DNA from: Spirosoma profusum | GTDB lineage: Bacteria; Bacteroidota; Bacteroidia; Cytophagales; Spirosomataceae | NCBI RefSeq assembly: GCF_014699005.1 | Contig: NZ_JACWZY010000002.1 | Span: forward strand, 186,001-250,000 | DNA: 64,000 bases | Direction of reading: 5' to 3' | Part shown: positions 8,036 through 16,933 of the stretch, in pieces | How positions within the stretch are numbered: position 1 is the stretch's first letter | Layout: every line of letters begins with the position of its first letter | Made by a program: the position numbers and the translations under genes | Notes under the pieces: model-generated | Told to the model about the DNA's origin: nothing | Seen by the model: the letters and a program-made list of their open reading frames with translations, nothing else | Database searches by the model: none

Positions 8036-8650
8036 ATGAAAAAAGTAATAGTATTAGGTAGTATGCTAGTAGCTGGCATCGCCTTAAACGCAACTGCTCA
8101 AAACACGAACTCGACAAACCGAGGAACAACCGGTACGACTCAAACCCAGCCCACAAGCACGAATTCGAGTACGAACCAGACCTCTCCAACGACTTCGCCT
8201 ACTACGGCACCCGTCAATACTGGTATCAATCAGCCACCAACGGGTGTAAACACGACGCAGCCGCCAACCACAAATTCTACTACGTACCCTACAACCGGTA
8301 CGACGCAGCCGACGACTTCGCCGACCAATACAGGTACGACACAACCGACGACTTCGCCAACGACATCGTATCCAACTACGCCAACAACGGGTACTACACG
8401 GCCAACGACAACCGGCACGACGCAACCGCCTACGACAACAACCAGCGGTTCGACGTATAACACCGGGACAAATTCAATGTCGACGACCGGAAATAAAACA
8501 TCAACAACCGGATCGACGACTGGTACGGCTACCCGCCCAGACCCAAATCCGCCAACGGACCGGTCAAACATGGGTACAACGACGAATACTGGTACTAAAA
8601 CAACTAGTCCGACGACACCTCCAACAACGGCTAATCCACCGAGAGAGTAG
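8036..8650 (+). CDS. Secreted Thr/Pro/Ser-rich low-complexity protein
   Basis: The 204-residue protein has a signal peptide (MKKVIVLGSMLVAGIALNAT, cleavage likely after AQ). The rest consists almost only of Thr, Pro, Ser, Gly, Asn and Gln. Degenerate repeats such as TTGTTQPTTSPT and TSPTTSYPTTPTTGTT recur through residues 60-130. There is no cysteine, no membrane helix after the signal and no T9SS sorting domain. It resembles a disordered, mucin-like linker or surface polypeptide, but I recognise no family. Repeats built from ACGAC/ACAACC units make the gene liable to slippage. It is monocistronic, flanked by terminators at 7860-7893 and 8677-8716. Confidence 0.7.
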   Translation: MKKVIVLGSMLVAGIALNATAQNTNSTNRGTTGTTQTQPTSTNSSTNQTSPTTSPTTAPVNTGINQPPTGVNTTQPPTTNSTTYPTTGTTQPTTSPTNTGTTQPTTSPTTSYPTTPTTGTTRPTTTGTTQPPTTTTSGSTYNTGTNSMSTTGNKTSTTGSTTGTATRPDPNPPTDRSNMGTTTNTGTKTTSPTTPPTTANPPRE

Positions 8651-8676
8651 GCAACAGTTTATACTGGATAAATTGA

Positions 8677-8716
8677 ATGAGGGCTATACCTTTGCGAAGG
8701 TATGGCCCTCATTTTT
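8677..8716 (+). terminator. Terminator hairpin abutting the ABC gene start
   Basis: The stem ATGAGGGCTATACCTT pairs with AAGGTATGGCCCTCAT around a TGCG loop and ends in TTTTT. It lies 27 bases after the Thr/Pro-rich gene and directly before the ATG at 8717, so the ABC gene must be transcribed from within or through it. Confidence 0.85.
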
Positions 8717-10123
8717 ATGCCCAATCCATTAATTGACGTACACGAATTGACGGTTCGACGTAGTGGCCGGATCGTCCTGAATACTATCACCTTCCAACTC
8801 AATTCTGGTGAATGCTGGGCGATTACTGGCCCGACCGGTAGCGGGAAAACCACCTTTTTACAGACGCTTGCCGGGCAGTTTCATGCTCCTCCAACGGCAT
8901 TGATACGTAGTGGAAGTACAGAATTTGTTTCATTTAAGGAAGAGTCAACGCAGTTCTCGTACGGGAGCTATTTTTATCAGCAACGGTATCAGGCTACCAT
9001 GAGTGATAACCCAGACAAGGGCGATGCTGGCTACAAATCCATTCCAAAACTCCGCGATTTCCTGGGATTCAATGAGACGTCAGAAGCAAAAGCGCTCGTC
9101 GATAGGTTGGGACTAACCCCTATTTTAGATCGCTCTTTTCTCAAGCTGTCGAACGGACAGACACGCAAGGCACGTATCGGTAAAGCGCTGCTACGTCATC
9201 CATCGATTTTATTACTGGATAATCCATTTGTGGGGTTAGATGCTGGTTTTCGGGCAGAGCTGACTCAATGGCTGGCCGAACTGGTCGATCATGGGCTCAC
9301 ACTTGTATTCGTTACGGAGGCCGTTCATATTCCCGATTTCGTAACCAATGTTGCTACGTTGGAGGAAGGCCAGATTCAATGGGCTGGTCTCCGTCAGGAA
9401 TACATAGCATCCGACGTAGTAGAAACCGCAAACGAGTTGCCCATTCTGGAAACCAAACCCGTTAGGCCAGATTTTGACGAAGCGTTTTGTTTACGGAACG
9501 TAACGGTACGTTATGGAGACGTTGTTATTTTGAATCAAATCAACTGGACGGTTCGGACCGGGGAGCGATGGGCATTGATTGGCCCTAACGGAGCCGGTAA
9601 ATCGGTGTTGCTCAGTTTACTTTACGGCGACCATCCGCAAGCTTATGCCAATGACGTAAACGTGTTTGGCTACCGACGGGGTAAATCGGGTGAGAGTATC
9701 TGGGACGTAAAACGACGTATTGGCTTCGTTTCTCCGGAGTTACATCTTTATTTTCCACAGGGGTTATCCGCTCGGCAGGTAGCCTTAACCGGTCTGACTG
9801 ATACGTTAACGCCACCCAGACGAGTTTCAGAAGAAACTGAAACCGATCTGCTGAATTTGCTGACTTACTTCGACATCGTTCCTATACTTGACCGTATGTT
9901 TGGTACGTTGTCGTCGGGCGAGCAGCGGCTCGTTTTGTTGATACGAGCTTTTTTGAAAAACGCTCCAGTGTTACTGCTGGACGAACCATTTCAGGTAATA
10001 GATGCACAACGTATCGAATTGGCGCGTCGGCTGATCGACAGTTTTCGTGATAAAACGATTCTATTCATCACGCACGACCGACGCGAACTTCCGGGTAGCA
10101 TTACACAAATTTTTTCGCTTTAA
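8717..10123 (+). CDS. ABC protein with two ATPase domains (ModF/PhrA-like)
   Basis: The ATG at 8717 (MPNPLIDVHELTVRR) gives 468 residues; another at 8702 lies inside the preceding hairpin stem. Domain 1 has GPTGSGKTTFL, signature LSNGQTRKARIG and Walker B ILLLDNPF. Domain 2 has GPNGAGKSVLLSLLYG, signature LSSGEQRLVLL and Walker B VLLLDEPF. There are no membrane helices, which fits the soluble ModF group, whose role is not firmly known. In domain 1 the catalytic glutamate after Walker B is asparagine (residue 169), so that site may bind ATP but hydrolyse it poorly. No permease is adjacent, so it may not be a transporter. Confidence 0.85.
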   Translation: MPNPLIDVHELTVRRSGRIVLNTITFQLNSGECWAITGPTGSGKTTFLQTLAGQFHAPPTALIRSGSTEFVSFKEESTQFSYGSYFYQQRYQATMSDNPDKGDAGYKSIPKLRDFLGFNETSEAKALVDRLGLTPILDRSFLKLSNGQTRKARIGKALLRHPSILLLDNPFVGLDAGFRAELTQWLAELVDHGLTLVFVTEAVHIPDFVTNVATLEEGQIQWAGLRQEYIASDVVETANELPILETKPVRPDFDEAFCLRNVTVRYGDVVILNQINWTVRTGERWALIGPNGAGKSVLLSLLYGDHPQAYANDVNVFGYRRGKSGESIWDVKRRIGFVSPELHLYFPQGLSARQVALTGLTDTLTPPRRVSEETETDLLNLLTYFDIVPILDRMFGTLSSGEQRLVLLIRAFLKNAPVLLLDEPFQVIDAQRIELARRLIDSFRDKTILFITHDRRELPGSITQIFSL

Positions 10124-10425
10124 GCGACGTAGTATTTTTCGTAGTCTGGACGTCCACCTCCGGGTGTAAATAGCGTTATCTCGCCCGGAGGTAAACGTCC
10201 AGGCTGCGAAAACCATACGCACTACCCACGCTCATACGCTCGAATAATCAACTTGTCCTGGAACATTGGCATAATTTGTGAGGCTGGTAACGTACTTTTT
10301 ATTCCGGATAATCAGCCGACCGTTTAGTTACTATATATCCTTTTTTTAGAGTTACATACCTCCAGAGAATCATAATAAAACGCTTGGCACGAAATTCGTC
10401 TTATGGGTAGTGATCAACTTTCCGT
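10124..10425. other. Intergenic region before the T9SS cargo gene
   Basis: This 302-base gap contains the inverted repeat at 10140-10209 and then about 215 bases in which I see no gene, RNA or repeat. A promoter for the gene at 10426 presumably lies in the AT-rich part (10320-10380), but no clear TAnnTTTG is present. Confidence 0.5.
10140..10209. terminator. Long hairpin after the ABC gene
   Basis: CGTAGTCTGGACGTCCACCT with CCGGG is an imperfect inverse of CCCGG with AGGTAAACGTCCAGGCTGCG; about 24 of 27 positions pair. It starts 17 bases after the ABC stop. The 3' side lacks a clear T run. Confidence 0.65.
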
Positions 10426-12579
10426 ATGACGAAACGACTACTAAATAAATTTATTTGGGGTTTTGGATCGGTATTGCTGTGGCTGCTGGTTAGTCCGGAA
10501 GTCATTGCGGGTATCTATCCGTTGGCCGATACGTGCCAGAACCCGGAACCGCCTGTAATCACGGGTTCGGCGAAGGCTATATGCCGGAGCGAATCGGTGC
10601 AACTGGTGGCGACGGGCTGTGCCGGAACGGTGGTTTGGTCGAATGGGGAGATTGGAGATAATATTACGGTCAAGCCCCAACAGACTACAAAATACACGGC
10701 AATCTGCCGGGCTCGTCCGGGATGCATCAGCTGCTTTGCCGAAGTCTGGAAAGTGACAGTCAATACGCCTGACGCGCCCATTGTCAAACCAGCGTCGGCA
10801 CTGATTTGTGCAAATGACATTGTTACGTTAACAGCTTCAAATTGTGCGGGCACGGTCCATTGGCAAAATCAAAATGGAGATTTGTCTACTTCCGGTACGT
10901 CCTGGACAGGCAACGTAGCGAAAACGACCGTTTTTCAGGCTACCTGTGAACAGAATAACTGTGTCAGCAATCCTTCGAAACCTGTATCCATCCAGGCTGC
11001 TTTACCAACAATACCTACAATTATCGCCAGCCAGCGTGAGATTTGCGCCGGACAAAACGTAACACTTACTGCTTCGGGCTGTTCAGGTTCAGTACGTTGG
11101 TCAGATGGCGCAACAGGTCTGGTCCGCAACGTAACACCTTATCAGGCTACTACGTATCGCACTGTTTGTCAGTTAGGTTCCTGTCAGAGCGACAGTTCAT
11201 CAATAACCACTATAACTGTACGTTCGGCAGCACAGAAATTGGACGTAGTACCAACCCTTTCCAATGCCTGTCCATACCAGACGGCCGATTTATCGAAAGC
11301 CATTCTGGCCACAAATGCAGTAAACGGCATAACAACGTATCGATTCTTAACCAGCCCAAACCTCAGTGCAACGCAGGTTCAATCGCCGGGGGCCGTGCTG
11401 GCTGGTACGTATTATCTGGCTGGACGTAACGCTCAGGGCTGTTTTACAGAGCCGACAGCAGTAAAGGTTGCTATCGGAAACTGTCTGCAAGCTATTGCGC
11501 CTTGTCTGAGTAATCCGCCAACAGTTGCCATTCGGCTTGATTCAGTTAACTGGGAAAAAGGTGTTATTCAGTTGCAGGCTCAATTGGGTGGTTCCGCCAC
11601 AACGGTTAGCTGGCAAAGTGACGGCGGTGGCTTATTTACCAATTCCGACGCAACGGCTCGGTATTTACTTTCAGAAACTGATCGGCAGCGGGGCACTACA
11701 TTGTTCACCGTCGCTACGTCCGATCCCGATGGCAATGGTCCCTGTGTGGCGGCTGTGGCGAAACAGGTTGTAGCCGCTCCGTTACGTAATTTGATTGGCC
11801 TCAGCAAAAAAATAAGTGAGCCTGTCTGGGTTACGGAAAGCGGAACTCGTTTTGTCGAATTAACGTATCAGTTTACCACCCACAATTTTGGGAATAACAC
11901 CCAAACGAACGTACAGATTTCGGATGATCTGGAATCCGCTTTTACAAGTGTGGGGGCACAGATTCACTCGGTGAACGTCCGAACTGATGACAATCTGACT
12001 GCTAATGCTACGTATTCCGGCCGCGGAAACGATACGTTGCTGGTGCAGAATGGTACTTTAGAGGCTGGCGCACAGGCTCATGCGTGGCTGACGATACGTC
12101 TGGATGTGAGTCAGGCCAGTACGTTGACATTTGCCAATACGGGAATAGTTAAGGCGCTGGACGCGAATGGTGCTACGTATCAGGATTACTCGACTAACGG
12201 AACCGAAGCCGATCCTGACCGGAACGGTAATCCCGCCGATAACGCAGAACCCACGCTGGTAACGCTTCATTCGATACGTTCGGAGGAAACCGAAACCGTA
12301 TTCATTCCCGAAGGGTTTTCACCAAACGACGATGGTATTAACGATCGATTTGTGATTCAACGGCTCCCGCAGGGTAGTACAGTTCAACTGGAAGTGTACA
12401 ATCGCTGGGGGCAACTTGTTTACCAGAGCAATGATTATAAGAATGACTGGGATGGGACGGCGAATCGGGGCTTAAAAACTTCTGATGCAAAACAAGCCCT
12501 TCCCGACGGTACTTATTACTACCAAATACGTCTAAATGATGGACGCGAATATGTCCGGTTCCTGACGTTGGTACGATAA
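10426..12579 (+). CDS. Large secreted protein with T9SS type B (gliding-motility) C-terminal domain
   Basis: The 717-residue protein has an N-terminal signal peptide (FGSVLLWLLVSPEVIAG). Three or four Ig-like repeats of about 85 residues follow, each with a Cys pair and words such as ICAGQNVTLTASGCSGSVRW (roughly residues 40-270). A DUF11-like segment is near residues 460-590 (FVELTYQFTTHNFGNNTQTN). The last 90 residues are the CHU_C-type sorting domain: FIPEGFSPNDDGINDRFVIQ, then YNRWGQLVYQS and LPDGTYYYQI. That domain directs export by the type IX system and surface anchoring in Bacteroidota. The function is probably adhesive, by inference from the repeats. The OmpA-like gene follows on the same strand. 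Confidence 0.9.
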   Translation: MTKRLLNKFIWGFGSVLLWLLVSPEVIAGIYPLADTCQNPEPPVITGSAKAICRSESVQLVATGCAGTVVWSNGEIGDNITVKPQQTTKYTAICRARPGCISCFAEVWKVTVNTPDAPIVKPASALICANDIVTLTASNCAGTVHWQNQNGDLSTSGTSWTGNVAKTTVFQATCEQNNCVSNPSKPVSIQAALPTIPTIIASQREICAGQNVTLTASGCSGSVRWSDGATGLVRNVTPYQATTYRTVCQLGSCQSDSSSITTITVRSAAQKLDVVPTLSNACPYQTADLSKAILATNAVNGITTYRFLTSPNLSATQVQSPGAVLAGTYYLAGRNAQGCFTEPTAVKVAIGNCLQAIAPCLSNPPTVAIRLDSVNWEKGVIQLQAQLGGSATTVSWQSDGGGLFTNSDATARYLLSETDRQRGTTLFTVATSDPDGNGPCVAAVAKQVVAAPLRNLIGLSKKISEPVWVTESGTRFVELTYQFTTHNFGNNTQTNVQISDDLESAFTSVGAQIHSVNVRTDDNLTANATYSGRGNDTLLVQNGTLEAGAQAHAWLTIRLDVSQASTLTFANTGIVKALDANGATYQDYSTNGTEADPDRNGNPADNAEPTLVTLHSIRSEETETVFIPEGFSPNDDGINDRFVIQRLPQGSTVQLEVYNRWGQLVYQSNDYKNDWDGTANRGLKTSDAKQALPDGTYYYQIRLNDGREYVRFLTLVR

Positions 12580-12727
12580 GTTTTAGAAACTGTTTGAGTT
12601 AGCGTTTGTGACCGTCCTTACGGGCCAGAGCGATTACTCAAATAATTTCTCAGCAATGAATTCAGGGCAAATTCGTTTGCCGAATGAGCGTAGATGAGTT
12701 GCCGCAAGCAAGGTAAGCCACATACCG

Positions 12728-15178
12728 ATGAGTAAGATTTTGACAAGGTTGTTTTTACTGGGATTCCTATGGCTAAGCTGCACGTCGGCTTGGGCACAGG
12801 CCGATTCGTTGTTGCAGCAGGCTGAACGTATGCTTAACTACAAAGCATATGGCCGCGCCATTGAAGCCTATTCGCAACTGCTGACTGAACAGGCCGATCA
12901 ACTGACGAAAGCCCAGAAAGCAGCCGCTCAGGTTAAACTCTCGTATGCGTTCCAGCAGGTTGGTGACGGAACAAAAGCTGAGCGCTATTACCGCGAAGCC
13001 CTTGCCAGCGACCTGAGCGAAACAACCCAACAAGTGCTTCAGTTTGCTCAGATTTTAGCTACAAACGGTAAGTTTCAGGAAGCGCAGAAACAGTATGACC
13101 GATACAGCCAGCTAAAGGAAAAAGAACCTGGACCACGGCTGCCATTAGCTCCGCTCAACAACGTAGGAGGCAGGAAAGAACCCGTGCGGTATCGACTGGA
13201 ATATCTTGGCCTAAATACGTCTAATGAAGAATTTAGTCCGGCTTATTATCGGGATGGCCTGGTCTACGTAGCAGGTAAAAAAGGTGGTTCGGCCATTGAA
13301 ACAACGGGCGGTGGGGGTGGCTCCGGCTACCTGGATTTGTTCTACATTCCAAACCGGAACGAGCTAAAAGTCAAGAATATCATCAATGCCGATGGCAGTG
13401 TAATTCCTGGCCCGGATAACAATGCTCGCTCCGGACGGCGCATGGGCAGCGACGCCTACAGCCGGCCGACAGCCAACGATTCGCGAACGGTTCCCAACTT
13501 TGCCGTGGGTATCAACGTATCGGAGGGATTAGGGTATGAAGATCGGCCGATAAATCCGGTAGCTAGGTTCAGTAAAACACTCAATACTAAATATCACGAA
13601 GGTCCTGCTACGTTCACGGAAGACGGTTCGCAGATTATTTTCACCCGGAATAACTATAACGGCGGGAAGGCCGGTTCCAGCAGCGAAGGTATCAATAAAC
13701 TTAAACTCTACACGGCTCGCCAGCAGAATGGCTCCTGGACTGATATTGTTGAATTACCCTTTAACAGCGACGAATATTCGGTAGGACACCCAACGTTAAG
13801 CCGGGATGAGCAGCTTCTTTATTTTGCCTCTGATATGCCCGGCGGATTTGGTGGAACCGACCTGTACGTAACCCGTTTCCAGAACGGAAAATGGAGTCGG
13901 CCAACTAATTTGGGTGATGGTATTAACACAAAAGGTAACGAACTGTTTCCCTATATTGACGATAATGGCAATCTATACTTCTCGTCGGATGGCCGGAAGG
14001 GTTTGGGTGCTTTGGATGTCTATTTCGCTACGTTGCAGAATGGCGTAACGGTCGGTACAGTCGATCATTTGGATGCGCCAATCAACTCTCCGCAGGACGA
14101 TTTTGGGTTTATCACCGATGCTAATCGGGGGGGCGGTTATTTCAGTAGCAACCGGAAAGATGGCAACGATGATATTTACCGATTCGTACGAGAAAGCTCG
14201 CTTTTTGGCTGTCGGGATTTAACCGTCCGGCTTTACGATACCAATACCGATATGGCTCTCGATAGTGTTACGGTTGTGATAAAATCGAAGGAGGAAGGGC
14301 GAGCTGACCGAACATTGACCAGCGATGCCAATGGATATCTGCGACTCTGCCTACAGGGCGACAATTCCTTTACGTTCCAGGCTAGCCGGGATGGCTATAT
14401 TAACAGCACCGTCGGGTTTACGACGCGAGCTGTAACGGATGATCAACCCAGCCGACTTGAGATTGGTCTTCTCAAACCTACCGTTGTGATGGATACGATT
14501 TCGGCTGATAGTCTGCCAGATCGGTCCGCAGCCGCGTCAGAACTCACGCGCTCACGTATCAGTGGCGTTGTTGTCAGCGAACGTGACCGTAAGCCGATTG
14601 AAGGTGTAACGGTACGTCTACGCAACGAATGCGACCGTACCCAACGCGAATTCGTGACGGGTGCCGATGGCCGGTATAGTTTCGACATTATAGAAGGCTG
14701 CGATTATACGCTCGTTGCGTCGAAGCCGACTTTCGGAACGAACACGAACAAGATAAAACGTATTGCCAAAAAGGCGAAACCGAAAGAAGTTGCTGCTGAT
14801 TTGCGGATGCTCAGTGTGGGCGACGTAGTAACTATCGATAATATTTACTACGACCTCGACCGCTCCAGCCTCCGACCCGATGCCGCCCGTGAACTGGATA
14901 GAGTGGTGGCAACGATGCAGAAATATCCATCGCTGGTAGTCGAAGTCAGATCGCATACGGATAGCCGGGGCGAGGCAGAGCACAATCGGATTTTATCGAC
15001 CCAGCGAGCTAAAGCCGTGGCAAATTACCTGGTTTCGAAAGGAATTAGCCGTCGGCGAGTGACAGCTAAAGGCATGGGCGAATCTCAACTGGTGAATAAC
15101 TGCACAGACGGCGTCATTTGCACCGAAGCCGAACACCAACGCAACCGACGTACTGAATTTAGAGTTGTGGAGATAAAG

Positions 15179-15181
<3 letters not shown>
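12728..15181 (+). CDS. OmpA family protein with TPR, PD40 and carboxypeptidase-regulatory domains (PorE-like layout)
   Basis: The protein has 817 residues. A signal peptide (LFLLGFLWLSCTSAWAQ) precedes TPR-like helices (residues 25-130). PD40/WD40-type propeller repeats follow at about 170-490 (PTLSRDEQLLYFASDMPGGF; LYFSSDGRKGLGALDVYFA). Two carboxypeptidase regulatory-like segments lie at about 500-690 (ISGVVVSERDRKPIEGVTVR). The OmpA peptidoglycan-binding domain is at the C-terminus (YYDLDRSSLRPDAARELDRV; HTDSRGEAEHN). This order matches PorE, which links the type IX secretion machinery to peptidoglycan, but many paralogues share it. It follows a T9SS cargo gene by 148 bases, so a role in secretion or surface display is inferred. 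Confidence 0.85.
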
Positions 15182-15297
<116 letters not shown>

Positions 15298-15298
15298 T

Positions 15299-16108
15299 TT
15301 GCTCTCCTTCCCTACCTGCAAAATCAACCTCGGACTACGTATCACCGAAAAGCGTACCGATGGTTTTCACAATCTGCAATCTTGCTTTTATCCCGTTGGC
15401 TGGGGCGACGTACTGGACATAGTGCCGAGTGATACGTTTGACTTTAGTAATAGTGGCTTGCCGATTCCGGGTAATGCCACTGACAATCTTTGTGCTAGGG
15501 CTTACGAACTGCTTCGGCGTGATTTCGACGTACCGCCCGTACAGATTCATCTCCACAAAATTATTCCGATTGGTGCGGGGTTAGGCGGTGGCTCGGCGGA
15601 CGCAGCGTTTACACTTAAAGCGCTGAACGAACGCTTTTCGCTCGGATTGAGTATTGCGCAACTGGAAGATTACGCGCGTCTATTAGGTAGCGACTGCGCC
15701 TTCTTTATTCAAAATCGGCCCCTTTATTGTACTGAAAAGGGCGATGTGTTTTCAGAAATTGCGGTTGATCTGACTGGCTATTATATCCTGCTGGTGTACC
15801 CAAATCTGGCTATTTCAACGGCTGAAGCATATGCGGGCGTAAAGCCACATCAACCAGAGCAAGCACTGCTTGACCAATTGCAAGCTCCCATTACGTCCTG
15901 GCGTAATACCATCCATAATGATTTTGAAGATAGTCTGTTTCCTAAATATCCGATCTTGCGGCAGATAAAGGATCAACTGTATAAAATTGGGGCCGTCTAT
16001 ACCAGCATGAGCGGTTCCGGCTCGACAGTATATGGCATTTTTAACGCGCCAATTGTCACGCCAAACCAATTTCAGAACTACAACGTTTGGCAGGGAAAGT
16101 TAATGTGA
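15299..16108 (+). CDS. ispE: 4-diphosphocytidyl-2-C-methyl-D-erythritol kinase
   Basis: This is a GHMP-family kinase of 269 residues. It phosphorylates the 2-hydroxyl of diphosphocytidyl-methylerythritol in the MEP isoprenoid pathway, in the cytoplasm. The N-terminal FPTCKINLGLRITEKRTDGF and the ATP loop IPIGAGLGGGSADAAF (residues about 90-105) identify it, as does MSGSGSTVYGIF near the C-terminus. The only reasonable start is TTG at 15299, right after the heptamer repeat array; no in-frame ATG exists upstream before a stop at 15236. ispH, another MEP enzyme, lies at 43-44 kb. The stop codon abuts a family B repeat. Confidence 0.93.
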   Translation: MLSFPTCKINLGLRITEKRTDGFHNLQSCFYPVGWGDVLDIVPSDTFDFSNSGLPIPGNATDNLCARAYELLRRDFDVPPVQIHLHKIIPIGAGLGGGSADAAFTLKALNERFSLGLSIAQLEDYARLLGSDCAFFIQNRPLYCTEKGDVFSEIAVDLTGYYILLVYPNLAISTAEAYAGVKPHQPEQALLDQLQAPITSWRNTIHNDFEDSLFPKYPILRQIKDQLYKIGAVYTSMSGSGSTVYGIFNAPIVTPNQFQNYNVWQGKLM

Positions 16109-16204
16109 GTCGAAAGGCCCCGACAGGCTCCGGCTGTCGGAGTCGCAACAGCGACTAATTAAATAGCTACAACTGACAGTCGGAGCCTGTCGGGGCCTTT
16201 CGAC
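16109..16204 (+). repeat. Palindromic intergenic repeat, family B (copy 1)
   Basis: Outer arms of 24 bases beginning GTCGAAAGGCCCCGACAGGC are perfect inverted copies. The 5' side holds a small inner hairpin (CTCCGGCTGTCGGAG), and the interior reads GCGACTAATT. Copy 2 at 62425-62513 shares the arms and the interior in the same orientation. The element starts one base after the ispE stop codon. Confidence 0.85.
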
Positions 16205-16209
16205 TTACC

Positions 16210-16818
16210 ATGAGTAACTTCATCACGAAACGACGGGAACCGTTCCGGTTTATGGTCTGGCTGGGTATTGCCAGCAGCGTGATGCTGTTTACTATGTTAC
16301 TGGTGGCCTATGTAATTCGTCGGGCCGGTTCGGGGTGGGCCGATATAAAACTACCGAACGTTTTTCTGGCCAGTACCTTCGTTATTCTCTTAAGCAGTTT
16401 TACGTTGCACACGGCTCATCAGGCGTTTCGTCACGAGCGGTTTGGCTCATATCGTACCAACATGGTCACTACGTTTGTGCTTGGTACGTTGTTTATCCTG
16501 CTACAGGGGTGGGGTTGGTATCAGATGATTCAGGCGGGTATAGGCCTGGAGGGTAATCCGGCGGGTGGATTCGTTTATATTATTTCCGGAATCCATCTGT
16601 TACATATTCTGATCGGTCTGATTTTTCTGGCGATTGTCCTGGCCGAAGCACTACGTCGCCGACCTTATATCGACTCGTTTGTATATAGTGTAAATCCGCC
16701 GAATCGGTTGAAAATAAAGATGATTGTACTCTATTGGCACTTTGTCGATGTGCTCTGGATTGGCTTGTTTGCCTTTTTGGTTGTTCATCATGGTGTCGAT
16801 TGGCAATTGCATCTGTAA
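16210..16818 (+). CDS. Heme-copper oxidase subunit III (COX3 family)
   Basis: The 202-residue protein has five membrane helices, as in the short bacterial COX3 type. Among them are FMVWLGIASSVMLFTMLLVA, VFLASTFVILLSSFTLHTAH and GFVYIISGIHLLHILIGLIF. The C-terminal KMIVLYWHFVDVLWIGLFAF carries the conserved WHFVD motif of subunit III. The subunit stabilises subunit I of cytochrome oxidases in the inner membrane. No subunit I or II gene is near, so it is isolated from a complete oxidase operon here. Its ATG follows a family B repeat by five bases. Confidence 0.88.
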   Translation: MSNFITKRREPFRFMVWLGIASSVMLFTMLLVAYVIRRAGSGWADIKLPNVFLASTFVILLSSFTLHTAHQAFRHERFGSYRTNMVTTFVLGTLFILLQGWGWYQMIQAGIGLEGNPAGGFVYIISGIHLLHILIGLIFLAIVLAEALRRRPYIDSFVYSVNPPNRLKIKMIVLYWHFVDVLWIGLFAFLVVHHGVDWQLHL

Positions 16819-16933
16819 GTATTATCCAGTTTCGCTCCTTTCTAGCGTTATTTGTAATAGTTTAATTAGTACGTATCATTCTGCCTTTTACGAGGTTATA
16901 TAGCCATCGTAACGTATCACCTGTTTATTTTTC

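Noticed and set aside
8084..8571. Two long minus-strand frames rich in Arg/Val/Gly inside the Thr/Pro-rich gene
   Set aside because: They are mirror products of the repeated ACGAC/ACAACC units; the plus-strand frame has a signal peptide and its own terminator.
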